Positions 52,304-61,737 are shown, counted from the stretch's first letter. The stretch: 64,000 nucleotides of DNA from Enterovibrio gelatinilyticus (GCF_028683095.1 NZ_JAJUBC010000011.1:62001-126000), one strand, 5' to 3'. The notes: generated from the letters alone by a model not told the origin. Translations and numbers: made by a program.

Positions 52304-53209
52304 CTACACTTTTATCGCCGTACAAAAGCTGACATCAGCATGTTGTGTTTGTGGATCAAAGCTATGGTAGAGCTCAAAACAAGGGCGATTATCATTTTCA
52401 AACCCTGATTCAATAACGTCTGCCATAATGTCATCCCACGCAGAAGCGTATTGATTGAAATCCGTCATTGTCTTTCGCATCACACCGTAGTTGCCTCCTG
52501 GAAAATCTTGAAGCTCAATCCCGGGCATCACGTCCGTATCCGCTGGCACCATTAAACAGATATCTGTTCGACACTTCTCTGCTGGGGTGATTTCAGGATT
52601 ATCATGGTAGATAAAGATGCTAGTACAACCTGCCAGCCCTTTCGGCCCAGCCCATTGATAAAGACGGCCCGCAGCCTCGTCATATCCTTCCCCATAAGGA
52701 CCTGTGACACGAACAAAAGCCAAGGTTGCGGGTTCAAAAGTTTGCGTTTCCATATATTCACTCCGTTGTTTTGTGTTAGTGGAGCCAGTATATGGATAGC
52801 TATCATCGCCAGCGTTTCCAATCTTGCGCAAAGCGTGTCCAATCTTGCTGCTTCGAGATAACTCTGAAAATGCTGCTAAGTTGGGGCAATCTCTAAACGC
52901 ACTAGGCGAAACCCCAAAATGTTGATTAAAGGCTTTTGCTAGGCTTTGAGAGGATGAAAACCCATAGTCCAAAGCCACATTCATCACGGGTTGTTTGTTC
53001 TTAAAGAGATCATCCGCAGCGGATTCCAGCCTTAAGCGCCGAATATAGTCAGCCAGTGTTTCTTTCTGTACGGCTTTGAATGTGCGATGAAAGTGATACG
53101 GGGACAAGTTTGCAAGGGCAGCCACCTCAGTGAGATTCAACGGATCATTGAAGTGTTTTTCCAAATAACGAATAACAGGGCGCAACCGTTTTTTATAGTC
53201 CACTTTCAT
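52304..53209 (-). CDS. AraC regulator fused to a GyrI-like small-molecule binding domain
   Basis: The ATG at 53209 starts the usual MKVDYKKRLRPVIRYLEKHFNDPLNLTEVAALANLSPYHFHRTFKAVQKETLADYIRRLRLESAADDLF (the frame continues upstream without support). Residues 1-105 are the AraC domain (second HTH: VMNVALDYGFSSSQSLAKAFNQHFGVSPSAFR). The rest, from about residue 150 on, is a GyrI-like/BmrR-type effector domain (PATLAFVRVTGPYGEGYDEAAGRLYQWA, DFPGGNYGVMRKTMTDFNQYASAWDDI). The 301-residue protein may bind hydrophobic or cationic compounds. It has a normal length and no partner gene beside it. Confidence 0.92.
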   Translation of the reverse strand: MKVDYKKRLRPVIRYLEKHFNDPLNLTEVAALANLSPYHFHRTFKAVQKETLADYIRRLRLESAADDLFKNKQPVMNVALDYGFSSSQSLAKAFNQHFGVSPSAFRDCPNLAAFSELSRSSKIGHALRKIGNAGDDSYPYTGSTNTKQRSEYMETQTFEPATLAFVRVTGPYGEGYDEAAGRLYQWAGPKGLAGCTSIFIYHDNPEITPAEKCRTDICLMVPADTDVMPGIELQDFPGGNYGVMRKTMTDFNQYASAWDDIMADVIESGFENDNRPCFELYHSFDPQTQHADVSFCTAIKV

Positions 53210-53474
53210 CAATGCTGTCTCTTTTCTCGATTTAACAAACACGCACACTATCGAACACGTTTTAGTCAAGCAAGTTCAACCGCTTGATATCTGAGCTACA
53301 TCATTTGAAATTCGACACGTCACACGTCAATACTCTCTCAGCGTATAACATCGAGAAAATGCGGTGAAAAAACCAGCTCGACGAGAGCAGAGTCACCAAA
53401 TAAGAGGACTTCGCTTCAATATGCAAATGGTTTAGGTATAGTTCCGAACATTGAGTTGTAGACAGTGAAGAACC

Positions 53475-53828
53475 ATGGATTTCGAACAACACTTAGATCG
53501 TGCACACCAAGTACTTCTAAAGAAAGGATTTTCTGGCGCAGCCATCAATCCCATCATCTACCGTCTTGCACGCAAGGTGGGTATCAAACTACCACCACCT
53601 CAATTCGCGCATTTTGGCGCGAACATTCTTGCAGGCACTTTGTGGTTTGGCACGCTATGGGGCGTCATCATGTGGTTTATGCAATGGCAAACACTGGGGG
53701 TTTCTCTAAGTTACGCCGTTAATGCATCACTGATCACAGGGATGTTCTTTGGTCTATTGATGTCGATTTGGTACAGAATTAGCGCAAAACGTAAGTCCGT
53801 CCCTAGCTGGCAATCGCTGGCTGAATAG
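53475..53828 (+). CDS. DUF6404-like small membrane protein
   Basis: A 117-residue protein. The N-terminal third is soluble (MDFEQHLDRAHQVLLKKGFSGAAINPIIYRLARKVGIKLPPPQFAHFG), then two membrane helices follow (ANILAGTLWFGTLWGVIMWFM and SLITGMFFGLLMSIWYRI), ending in a basic tail. It matches my memory of DUF6404 proteins, whose function is not known. A terminator follows 59 bases after its stop. Confidence 0.75.
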   Translation: MDFEQHLDRAHQVLLKKGFSGAAINPIIYRLARKVGIKLPPPQFAHFGANILAGTLWFGTLWGVIMWFMQWQTLGVSLSYAVNASLITGMFFGLLMSIWYRISAKRKSVPSWQSLAE

Positions 53829-53886
53829 ATTGTCTGGTCTGCCAGCTATCTCATTTGGGGGAATGGATCGCTGGCAGATCAGCACT

Positions 53887-53917
53887 AAAAAAGCACGATG
53901 GCATCATCGTGCTTTTT
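53887..53917. terminator. Bidirectional terminator
   Basis: AAAAAAGCACGATG-GCAT-CATCGTGCTTTTT is a long perfect stem with A and T runs. It serves the DUF6404-like gene (+) and the polyamine transport operon (-). Confidence 0.92.
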
Positions 53918-53971
53918 ATCTCTGCGAGACCTGTCCGAAAACAACTCACTAACACGACTAGAATCTGTCGC

Positions 53972-54820
53972 TTATTCTTCAATACCTCGCAATCGCGCAC
54001 TGCGTCGGCGCAAAAACTCTAGCGTCGTCAGCAAAGCAATCGAAAGCACCACCAACAAGGTTGCCGCCGCGAGAATCGTTGGACTAATTTCCTCACGTAT
54101 TCCCGACCACATCTGGATCGGTAAAGTACTTTGCTCCGGACCCGCAATAAACAACACCACGACGACCTCATCAAACGATGTGATAAATGCGAACAAGGCA
54201 CCCGAAATCACCCCAGGTGTCACCAATGGCAAGACCACTTTAAAGAAAGTTGTCACTGGATTTGCACCTAAGCTTGCTGCTGCGCGAGTTAACGAGTGAT
54301 CAAACCCGCTTAGTGTTGCGGTCACTGTGATTACCACAAAAGGGATCCCTAATGCAGTATGAGCCAATACAACACCCACATACGTGTGAGTAAGTTGGAA
54401 ACGGGAAAAGAAGAAGAACATCGCAGCTGCCGATATAATCAGTGGCACTATCATTGGCGAGATCAAAATCGCCATGACCAAGTCCTTATAAGGCATGTAG
54501 CGGCTTGATAGCCCCAATGCAGCAATTGTCCCTAATACTGTCGCTAGAAAGGTCGAAGCAATCGCAACAATAATGCTGTTCTTAACGGCTGATTGCCAAG
54601 CATCCGAAGTAAAGAAATCTTCATACCAGCGCAGTGAATAGCCCGCGGGGTCGAAACTCAACATCTCTTGCGTGAATGTAAAATAAGGCTGAGCATTAAA
54701 ACTTAGCGGTAAAATAACCAGCAACGGACCAATCAAAAACAAAAATATTGCTGCACAAATCACGCGGAAAACAACAAACCATACTTTTTCGCCGGTCGTC
54801 GCACATTCTGGTAATGCCAT
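53972..54820 (-). CDS. ABC transporter permease (PotC/PotI type)
   Basis: A 282-residue inner-membrane protein with six helices, the last gene of the ABC operon. The EAA motif region is LTRAAASLGANPVTTFFKVVLPLVTPGVISG, and the usual helices flank it (LFLIGPLLVILPLSF at the start). The remaining sequence (LGIPFVVITVTATLSGFDHS) is typical of polyamine/iron-type permeases. It is 8 bases after the partner permease gene. Confidence 0.94.
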   Translation of the reverse strand: MALPECATTGEKVWFVVFRVICAAIFLFLIGPLLVILPLSFNAQPYFTFTQEMLSFDPAGYSLRWYEDFFTSDAWQSAVKNSIIVAIASTFLATVLGTIAALGLSSRYMPYKDLVMAILISPMIVPLIISAAAMFFFFSRFQLTHTYVGVVLAHTALGIPFVVITVTATLSGFDHSLTRAAASLGANPVTTFFKVVLPLVTPGVISGALFAFITSFDEVVVVLFIAGPEQSTLPIQMWSGIREEISPTILAAATLLVVLSIALLTTLEFLRRRSARLRGIEE

Positions 54821-54828
54821 TGTTATCC

Positions 54829-56088
54829 CTACCCTAACTTCACGTTGTCGACGCCAACTAGACGGTTATAAAGCCAATACAAAATCATCACGACCACCAG
54901 CAAAATAGAAGCGATAGCCGCAGCCAAACCCCAATTCAAAGACGTTTGCATGTGGTAAGCAATGAAGTTGGTAATAAATGTGCCGGTTTGCCCCCCTACT
55001 AGAGCAGGAGTAATGTAGTAACCAATTGAAAGGATAAACACCAAAATCGAACCTGCGCCAATGCCTGGTAATGTTTGAGGGAAATAGACTCGACGGAATG
55101 CCATCGCTTGCGTTGCGCCCATCGAACGCGCAGCACGCATATAGCTTGGTGATATAGTTTTCATCACAGAATAAAGCGGTAAAATCATAAACGGCAGTAA
55201 GATATGCGTCATCGCAATCAAGGTGCCTGTTTGGTTGTAAATCATTTGGATCCGACTTTCGTCGTCTAACACCCCTGCTCCCACCATCAGGTCATTCAGC
55301 ACGCCTTGCTGCTGCAAAATGGCAATCCAAGTTGCGGTTCGAACCAGCAATGATGTCCAAAATGGCAGAAGAACCAAGATCATCAGCATATTGGCTTTTT
55401 TAGGTGGCAAGTTAGCCAGCAAATACGCAATGGGGTAACCCAATAACAAGCAAAGGAAGGTGATAGACATGCTCATGTAGAGCGTGCGCCAGAACAGAGA
55501 GTTATAAATTTGCAGATATTCAGGTTGAGCAACAATGTCACCGTTGTCGTCATACCTAAGATCGACGGCATTAAGGTAGTAAGACAAGGTATAAGGCGAT
55601 GACTCGCGCTCGATCAGTTTCCAAACACTAATATCCCCCCAGCGTTTATCCACTTTTACCATTGCTTCTTTGTATGGTCCATCCGTCATACGTTTTGATT
55701 TACGCGCCGATTTCATGATCAACGAGCGCATACCTGATTTCTCGTAGTTTAAACGAGAGGCAGCCTTACCAATATTTCTCGCTTCAGCGCCAATTTGTAA
55801 ATCTGACACCAACGCGGCATACACTTCTTCACTCGGTAACTCGTTACCATCCCAGCTTTCAAGTGCCGCCGTGGTTTGCGGTAGATAAGTATGTACTTCA
55901 GGGTTTTCAACACTGCGTTGTAGCATGTCAAAAATAGGGAGCACGAAGGCGATGAGCAAAAACGCCAACAATGGGGCGACAAGCATAAAAGCTTTGATTT
56001 TATTGCGACGAATCGAGCGCTGTTGGCTCACGCGTAGTGATACACCGTCTGCCGTTTTAATGTCGTTGGCTGTACTTCCTTGCACCAC
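54829..56088 (-). CDS. ABC transporter permease (PotB/PotH type) with a long insertion
   Basis: A 419-residue inner-membrane protein. The first helix (FMLVAPLLAFLLIAFVLPIFDML) is followed by an insertion of about 150 residues before the second helix (LFWRTLYMSMSITFLCLLLGYPIAYLLA). The EAA loop is MRAARSMGATQAMAFRRVYFPQTLPG. PotB and PotH are shorter (about 275-320 residues), so the periplasmic insertion is longer than in those relatives; similar long forms exist in marine gammaproteobacteria. It sits between the binding protein and the second permease. Confidence 0.93.
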   Translation of the reverse strand: MVQGSTANDIKTADGVSLRVSQQRSIRRNKIKAFMLVAPLLAFLLIAFVLPIFDMLQRSVENPEVHTYLPQTTAALESWDGNELPSEEVYAALVSDLQIGAEARNIGKAASRLNYEKSGMRSLIMKSARKSKRMTDGPYKEAMVKVDKRWGDISVWKLIERESSPYTLSYYLNAVDLRYDDNGDIVAQPEYLQIYNSLFWRTLYMSMSITFLCLLLGYPIAYLLANLPPKKANMLMILVLLPFWTSLLVRTATWIAILQQQGVLNDLMVGAGVLDDESRIQMIYNQTGTLIAMTHILLPFMILPLYSVMKTISPSYMRAARSMGATQAMAFRRVYFPQTLPGIGAGSILVFILSIGYYITPALVGGQTGTFITNFIAYHMQTSLNWGLAAAIASILLVVVMILYWLYNRLVGVDNVKLG

Positions 56089-56156
56089 ACTCTCCCTACT
56101 TAACGAAACGCAAAAGGCAGGGATCGCGAAAAACGATCACCCGCCAATACTTCAAT

Positions 56157-57254
56157 TTATTGCGCTAACCACGCATTAAAACGCTGAGCTAGCTCATCAC
56201 CGTTATCCGCCCAGAACTCATCATCTTTCGGAATAGCAGTTGCGAAGTTAGGTCCGTATGTTGGCATATGTGGTTTCATGTCAATGCCAGTATCCGCGTG
56301 CGTTGTCACCATAGCTGCTGAAGAGTTACGCGCTGGACCATAAGAAATGTATTTTGCTTGGTCAGCCAAACGCTGTGAGTCAGTAGCAAAGCGCAGATAA
56401 TCTTTCACTTTGTCCATTTTGCCTTTTGGCACAACCCAACCGTCTAGCTCAAATACCTGACCATCCCAAATGATGTCGAACGGTTGTTTCTCGTTCACTG
56501 CAGCATTGAAAATACGGCCATTGTATGCAGAAGCAAACGCAACTTCTTTGTCCGCCAATAGTTGTGGCGGCTGTGCACCTTCTTCCCACCAAATAACTGA
56601 GTCTTTAATGGTATCGAGCTTTTTAAATGCACGCTGAACACCTTGCTCAGTACCGAGCACCTCGTAAACATCCGACGCTGGTACACCATCTGCAATCAGA
56701 GCCCACTCAAGGTTGTTAATTGGCTTTTTCTGAAGTGAGCGCTTGCCTGGGAAGTTTTTCAGGTCAAACACATCCTGAATCTTGCTTGGTTGATTGCCAG
56801 CAAACATCTCTGAGTTAAACGCAACAATATTGGAGTAAACAATAGAAGGGACGAAGCACTCACTCAGCGATCCAGCAAGGAAATCTTTGGTTGCCGCAGT
56901 ACCATCAGGAGCAGCAGCCAACAAAACATCGTGATCTAGAGGCTCAGCCAAACCTTCATCACACGCAACAATTGCATCTGATGGAAGAATATCAACCAAA
57001 TCCCATGTCACATTTCCAGACTCAACTTGCGCACGTAGGCCCGACAGGCCGTTTTGTGCTTTATCAATGTTAACGACTTTTTGACCAGTCTTCGCTGTCC
57101 ATGGTTCATGATAGGCTTTAGTCTGGCTTGCAGTATATGCACCACCCCAAGAAACAACATTGAGTGACTCTTCAGCAGCCATTGCCGTTGAAGCAACACC
57201 CGTAAAACCAGCCAGAATGGCAACATGTAACGCGAGTTTTTTCATTGTATTCAT
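56157..57254 (-). CDS. ABC transporter solute-binding protein (PotD/PotF type)
   Basis: A 365-residue periplasmic receptor with signal peptide MNTMKKLALHVAILAGFTGVASTAMA. The mature part begins EESLNVVSWGGAYTASQTKAYHEPWTAKTGQKVVNI, then NVTWDLVDILPSDAIVACDEGLAEPLD, the fold of polyamine and related binding proteins (family 1/13). The interior WWEEGAQPPQLLADKEVAFASAYNGR region is typical of the group. The ligand could be spermidine, putrescine or another cation. It lies 68 bases before the permease gene and 178 bases after the ATPase gene; the latter gap contains a small hairpin near 57308-57321. Confidence 0.92.
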   Translation of the reverse strand: MNTMKKLALHVAILAGFTGVASTAMAAEESLNVVSWGGAYTASQTKAYHEPWTAKTGQKVVNIDKAQNGLSGLRAQVESGNVTWDLVDILPSDAIVACDEGLAEPLDHDVLLAAAPDGTAATKDFLAGSLSECFVPSIVYSNIVAFNSEMFAGNQPSKIQDVFDLKNFPGKRSLQKKPINNLEWALIADGVPASDVYEVLGTEQGVQRAFKKLDTIKDSVIWWEEGAQPPQLLADKEVAFASAYNGRIFNAAVNEKQPFDIIWDGQVFELDGWVVPKGKMDKVKDYLRFATDSQRLADQAKYISYGPARNSSAAMVTTHADTGIDMKPHMPTYGPNFATAIPKDDEFWADNGDELAQRFNAWLAQ

Positions 57255-57432
57255 CCTTAATTCTTTCGCATATTGATGTCTGAGCAGGATAAGGACTCCA
57301 CTTCTTAGCCTAAAATTAGGCGAAAGAAAAACGACGTTCCTGACTTGCTCAATCTTTTCCCGATCTTTATATCGTTTTCATTTCCGGCAGAGCATTTTCG
57401 TTTCAGCGCTAACGCACGAGCCTTTGTTGCAA

Positions 57433-58545
57433 TTAAGAAGCATCGAGCGCTCTACAGTCATCTTGCGACCAACCAATACTGATCATGTCACCACGTCGCA
57501 AATCAGGGTGACCTTCGGCATTCGGCGTTTTAATAATAAACTCGTCACTATCGCAGACCTTCACGCGAGTTCGCAGGTGATCACCGAGGTAAATAACTTC
57601 TTCTACCTTGGCATCAAAAATGTTGGGTAACGCCCCTTGCGCAGGGTTGATAACAATACGCTCTGGTCGTAAAGATAAAGTAGAGATGTCACCCGCCTTA
57701 TTCACAGCAACGGGATTGGCGGTAATGATGTCGCCATTGGGGACTTGAACCTTGCAATGGTTGTCATCTAGCGACAGCACGTCACCTTTCAAGCGGTTGT
57801 TCTCACCGATAAACTGCGCAACAAACGCATTGGCAGGACGCTCATAAAGCTCTTCAGGTGTCGCCAATTGCTGCACAATGCCATCGTTAAATACAGCAAT
57901 GCGATCAGACATCGTGAGGGCTTCAGATTGATCGTGGGTGACGTAAATCATGGTCACGCCCAAATCTTCTTGAATATGTTTGATCTCGTATTGCATCTCT
58001 TCGCGAAGATTTTTGTCTAGGGCGCCAAGCGGTTCATCCATCAAGACCAACTCGGGTTCAAACACCAAAGCACGCGCGACAGCAACGCGTTGCTGCTGAC
58101 CACCAGACAAATGTGCGGGGCGACGATGACCAAATTCAGAAAGACGAACCATATCGAGCGCTCGCTTCACTTTCTTTTCAACATCGGATTTAGACATGTT
58201 GCGAACTTGCAAAGGGAACGCGAGGTTTTCTTCCACTGTCATGTGAGGAAAAAGCGCGTAGTTTTGGAAGACCAATCCAATGCCACGTTTGTGTGGCGGA
58301 AGTGTTTTAATCGGATTGCCGTTGAGAAAGATGTCACCATGGGTTGGCTGTTCAAAACCCGCCATCATCATGAGTACCGTCGACTTTCCTGATCCTGAAG
58401 GACCAAGCAGAGTGATGAATTCACCTTGCTCGATATCCATTTCGAACCCTTTGACCACCAACGTTCTACCATCATAGCTCTTTTGGATATTATCGAACTT
58501 TACGAAGGGAAATGGTGAATCCTTTGAATATTCATCCTGTTGCAT
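57433..58545 (-). CDS. ABC transporter ATP-binding protein (PotA type)
   Basis: The ATG at 58545 starts the 370-residue protein MQQDEYSKDSPFPFVKFDNIQKSYDG; the open frame further upstream is not supported. The ATPase motifs are complete: Walker A GPSGSGKS, Q-loop VFQNYALFPHMT, signature LSGGQQQRVAVARAL, Walker B VLMDEPLGALD and H-loop VTHDQ. A TOBE domain follows (FIGENNRLKGDVLS..., SLRPERIVINPA). It is the first gene of the polyamine-type operon: ATPase, binding protein, two permeases. It is divergent from the betaine-type binding protein at 58900. Confidence 0.95.
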   Translation of the reverse strand: MQQDEYSKDSPFPFVKFDNIQKSYDGRTLVVKGFEMDIEQGEFITLLGPSGSGKSTVLMMMAGFEQPTHGDIFLNGNPIKTLPPHKRGIGLVFQNYALFPHMTVEENLAFPLQVRNMSKSDVEKKVKRALDMVRLSEFGHRRPAHLSGGQQQRVAVARALVFEPELVLMDEPLGALDKNLREEMQYEIKHIQEDLGVTMIYVTHDQSEALTMSDRIAVFNDGIVQQLATPEELYERPANAFVAQFIGENNRLKGDVLSLDDNHCKVQVPNGDIITANPVAVNKAGDISTLSLRPERIVINPAQGALPNIFDAKVEEVIYLGDHLRTRVKVCDSDEFIIKTPNAEGHPDLRRGDMISIGWSQDDCRALDAS

Positions 58546-58899
58546 CTCTCGAGCATTCCTTACACCTCTAAACAAACATAAGCGTATAACATGCCCGTAA
58601 CATTGACCAAAACGCATACTAACTTGTGAGAGACTGATCAAAGCTATCTCATGCAAAAGTGCACTTCTCTCAACAAGAAAATCAACCAGTTAGCGTAATA
58701 AGATCACGTTTATAAACAAGGAGTAAACATCAGTTGCACCGCCTTTGTTATCCTGAACACAGATATACAAAATCACCTTACTTCGATTGTTGCGAGATAT
58801 TATCGGTCAAAGCGTATCAAGTCGTGACTTCCCTCCCTACTCACGAAGTCTGTCAGCTATATGATTCAACTCTGTATTCTTTTGTTTGAGGCGATAAAA
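58546..58899. other. Divergent promoter region
   Basis: About 354 bases between the polyamine-type ATPase gene (-) and the betaine-type receptor gene (+). No clear operator, RNA or coding sequence is seen. It must carry two promoters. Confidence 0.45.
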
Positions 58900-59889
58900 A
58901 TGTTTGTACGGTTAACTCCTTTGGCTTTACTTGTTGCTCTGTCTCCGTTTGCACAAGCCGACGAATGTGGCGATGTCACCATTGCCGATATGAACTGGAA
59001 TTCGGCGACGCTGATGGCACACGTTGATCAGTTCATCCTTGAAAACGGATATGATTGCAACGCGGAACTCGTTCCCGGCGATACCATGCCAACAGGCGTA
59101 TCTATGACGGAAAAAGGAGAACCTGACATTGCGCCCGAATTTTGGAGCAACTCGCACAAGGACATGCTCCAAAAAGGCGTAGATGAAGGCAAACTTCGAT
59201 TCGCTGGCAAAGCTTTTTCTGAAGGCGGCGAGGAAGGCTTCTGGGTACCGAAATACATGGTCGATAAGCATCCTGAACTAGCTACCATCGAGGGCATTAA
59301 AGCCAATGCAAAACTCTTCCCTCACCCAGAAGATGATACAAAATCAGCATTCATGACCTGTCCTTCAGGCTGGACATGCCAGGTCACTGCAGGACATCTG
59401 TTTGATGCTCTGAATATGGAAGAATCTGGTTTTGAGCTGGTTGACCCCGGCTCTGGTGCAGCGCTCGCTGGCTCTATCGCTCGCGCATACGACCGCGGGA
59501 ATTCATGGTTAGGTTATTACTGGTCACCAACGCCTGTATTAGGTCGTTATGACATGGTCAACGTCGATTTCGGTGTAGAGGCAGATCCGGCGCACTATGA
59601 AAGCTGCATTACCCAAGAAGACTGCGAAAACCCAAAAGTAACGGCCTACCCGCCGTCGGCAGTGAATACCATCACCACAGAGTCTTTTGCTCAAGAATCA
59701 CCCGCGGCATATGAATACATTTCTAAACGTGCCTACGCCAATGCCGACATGAGCGCCATGATGGCATGGATGGAAGAAAACCAAGCAGACGGAGAAATTG
59801 CAGCGTTTGAGTTCTTGGAATCCTACCCACATGTTTGGACCCAGTGGGTACCTGCAAATGTGGCAGATAAAGTGAAAAAAGCGCTGTAA
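58900..59889 (+). CDS. Glycine betaine/proline-type ABC solute-binding protein (ProX/OpuAC family)
   Basis: The ATG at 58900 (GAGG eight bases upstream) begins a 329-residue protein with signal MFVRLTPLALLVALSPFAQA. The mature part is of the OpuAC type: CGDVTIADMNWNSATLMAHVDQFILENGYDCNAELVPGD, EPDIAPEFWSNSHK, FWVPKYMVDKHPELATIEGIKANAKLFPHPED, LVDPGSGAALAGSIARAYDRGNSWLGYYWSPTPVLGRYDMVNV. Trp-rich pockets of this family bind quaternary amines such as glycine betaine, choline or proline betaine. There is no permease or ATPase beside it, so it is an orphan receptor that must share a transporter. Confidence 0.88.
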   Translation: MFVRLTPLALLVALSPFAQADECGDVTIADMNWNSATLMAHVDQFILENGYDCNAELVPGDTMPTGVSMTEKGEPDIAPEFWSNSHKDMLQKGVDEGKLRFAGKAFSEGGEEGFWVPKYMVDKHPELATIEGIKANAKLFPHPEDDTKSAFMTCPSGWTCQVTAGHLFDALNMEESGFELVDPGSGAALAGSIARAYDRGNSWLGYYWSPTPVLGRYDMVNVDFGVEADPAHYESCITQEDCENPKVTAYPPSAVNTITTESFAQESPAAYEYISKRAYANADMSAMMAWMEENQADGEIAAFEFLESYPHVWTQWVPANVADKVKKAL

Positions 59890-59967
59890 TACTCCTGAGG
59901 TGTTGGTGGCGAGGTTCGCGCCAAGATTTCGCCAACAATAAGCAATAATGCAACAAACAGATCAAAA

Positions 59968-59998
59968 AACGGCTTAAGGGATTATCCCTTAAGCCGTT
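59968..59998. terminator. Terminator between convergent genes
   Basis: AACGGCTTAAGGG-ATTAT-CCCTTAAGCCGTT is a perfect 13-base stem, with A-rich sequence before it and TCTTC after. It lies about 80 bases after the betaine-type gene. Confidence 0.8.
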
Positions 59999-60056
59999 CT
60001 TCATTATATGTATGAGTTTCATTCAACGACGACAATGTCACTCACGGACTTGAGAA

Positions 60057-60581
60057 TTACTCGACCGTTATCGTGATGTAATTGGTAACAAACGGAACAA
60101 TGGTTGCTTCACCCGTTGCGTGATAATCCGTTCCTGTTTTTTCACTTTCCAATTTAAAGTAATACGTCCCTGACGCGATAACTCGGCTTTGATAGTTACT
60201 CGAGTTAAAGAGCACTTTATCATCTAAAAGCCAGCCTTCAGATGTCACTTCATAAAGATAGCCATCACAATCCACTGCACCGATACGAGGGTGAACACAA
60301 CTTTGCAAATAGATTTCAGTTTTTGACTTGGGATTTTTTTGCGTCTTGGTGATTTCGATTGAACCATAGTCTTTCTTAGTTCGAGTCGCGTTAGTGGTGT
60401 AAATGGCTTCTTCTTCAATGGTGTACCCTTTATCGCTATTAATTACTGGAGCACTGCCAACTGAGCCCAGCACCCCATTAATTGCGCCATTCACACCTTC
60501 ATTAACCACTTGACCCAAATCATTACTCGCGCAACCCGTCAACATCATCGTCAACACGATGGCAAATGTTTGTTTTTTCAT
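60057..60581 (-). CDS. Outer-membrane-type lipoprotein of unknown function
   Basis: The second of two adjacent ATGs (60581) is preferred, seven bases from AGGG. The 174-residue protein begins MKKQTFAIVLTMMLTGCASND; the lipobox Leu-Thr-Gly-Cys places the lipidated Cys at position 17. Positions +2/+3 are Ala-Ser, consistent with outer-membrane sorting. A glycine-rich stretch (VVNEGVNGAINGVLGSVGS) follows, then a beta-rich domain with a Cys pair (SCVHPRIGAVDCDGYL) and the end GTYYFKLESEKTGTDYHATGEATIVPFVTNYITI. No named family is recognised. Confidence 0.8.
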   Translation of the reverse strand: MKKQTFAIVLTMMLTGCASNDLGQVVNEGVNGAINGVLGSVGSAPVINSDKGYTIEEEAIYTTNATRTKKDYGSIEITKTQKNPKSKTEIYLQSCVHPRIGAVDCDGYLYEVTSEGWLLDDKVLFNSSNYQSRVIASGTYYFKLESEKTGTDYHATGEATIVPFVTNYITITVE

Positions 60582-60810
60582 CATCTTTCCCTTTACGATT
60601 GTCATCCCTCGCCAAGCAGAGAAGCCTAACATTTGCGCAACAAGATGAATATTCGTACAAAAGGCAACTATAACAAAGTAGGAAGTGATCGCATTAGGCA
60701 AGCACAGGTCGACACACATTGTAATCATTGGCGTGCGCTATGCATCAAAACCAATCCATTAAAGCATCGAATAAGTCATAAACTAAAAAAAATCAATACG
60801 GTGAATTGAT

Positions 60811-60853
60811 AGGTGATGGTGGAGAAGCGTACTTTCTGTCTATACCATCACCT
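60811..60853. terminator. Stem-loop after the RNase H gene
   Basis: AGGTGATGGT and ACCATCACCT form a perfect ten-base stem around a 23-base loop, 13 bases after the minus-strand gene. No T run follows directly, so it may be a terminator or another kind of 3' structure. Confidence 0.45.
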
Positions 60854-60865
60854 TTGACGCCGCTT

Positions 60866-61627
60866 CTAACCTTTTCGAAACGCTAATATTTCTTCAATAT
60901 CATCCGTTTCTCGGAACAAAGTTAGACCTTGATCTTGACGCTCAATCGCTACGATCGACATTCTGTCAGCCAATTCATTGCCTTCAATGCCAACGTGACC
61001 ATTCACGTGATGGATCGTGATGTCAGATTTCATTGATTGATAAAGCGCATAAGCCGACTGAATGATGTCGAGGTTTTTAATTTCACCGCCTGCCTTTTTC
61101 CAGCCTTTTTTCTCCCACCCTTCAGCCCACTTTGTCACACAATCGATGGAGTATTTTGAGTCACAATAAATCGCCACGGACTGCTTTTTTTCAAGCTTCT
61201 CTTGCGCAAGCATGAACGCTTGTTCTAGCCCATGCAGCTCTGCGGTGTTGTTTGTTCCTAGCTGTTGATAAAGGCCATACCACAACTCACTAATAACGTT
61301 GTTTTCGTACACCGCAAGCCCAGTGCCTGCCTCGCCTGGGTTTGGCTCACACGCGCCATCAGTGAAAATCTTAATATCAAAAGGCATGTCTGTGATTTGT
61401 GCTTGAGTCAGCGCTGCAGGCTTAGCTTTCGCTGCGGTTTTGGCGGCAGAAGGCTTATAGGATGCAGATCCTGCTTTACCACCGAACGCGGCTTCTGCCT
61501 CAGCAAGTGACGGAAATGATTTGAATTTTGCACCTTGAAAGCCATCAACTTGCGCTTTGCACTGTGCCCAGTCAGTGTAAATGCCACTCTTACGACCTTT
61601 CCACACAACATAATATTTTTTAGCCAA
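60866..61627 (-). CDS. rnhA: Ribonuclease H1 with N-terminal viroplasmin domain
   Basis: A 253-residue enzyme starting at a TTG (SD AAGGA). Residues 1-47 (AKKYYVVWKGRKSGIYTDWAQCKAQVDGFQGAKFKSFPSLAEAEAAFGG) form the caulimovirus-type RNA-DNA hybrid-binding domain. A Lys/Ala-rich linker follows. The RNase H domain (about residues 83-230) shows the four acidic residues: Asp in FTDGACEPNPG, Glu in NNTAELHGL, Asp in YCDSKYS, Asp in GNELADR. It degrades RNA in RNA-DNA hybrids. The standard E. coli type rnhA lacks the N-terminal domain, so this is likely a second, accessory RNase HI in the genome. Confidence 0.93.
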   Translation of the reverse strand: MAKKYYVVWKGRKSGIYTDWAQCKAQVDGFQGAKFKSFPSLAEAEAAFGGKAGSASYKPSAAKTAAKAKPAALTQAQITDMPFDIKIFTDGACEPNPGEAGTGLAVYENNVISELWYGLYQQLGTNNTAELHGLEQAFMLAQEKLEKKQSVAIYCDSKYSIDCVTKWAEGWEKKGWKKAGGEIKNLDIIQSAYALYQSMKSDITIHHVNGHVGIEGNELADRMSIVAIERQDQGLTLFRETDDIEEILAFRKG

Positions 61628-61737
61628 ACCGAATCCTTACTTAATCATTGAGGGAAAACAGTGCCAGTGTTTTGAATACTCTTTCATACAGCGATTGCCT
61701 TACCAATGTCATTATTCATAAATCTGCAGCAGACGCT

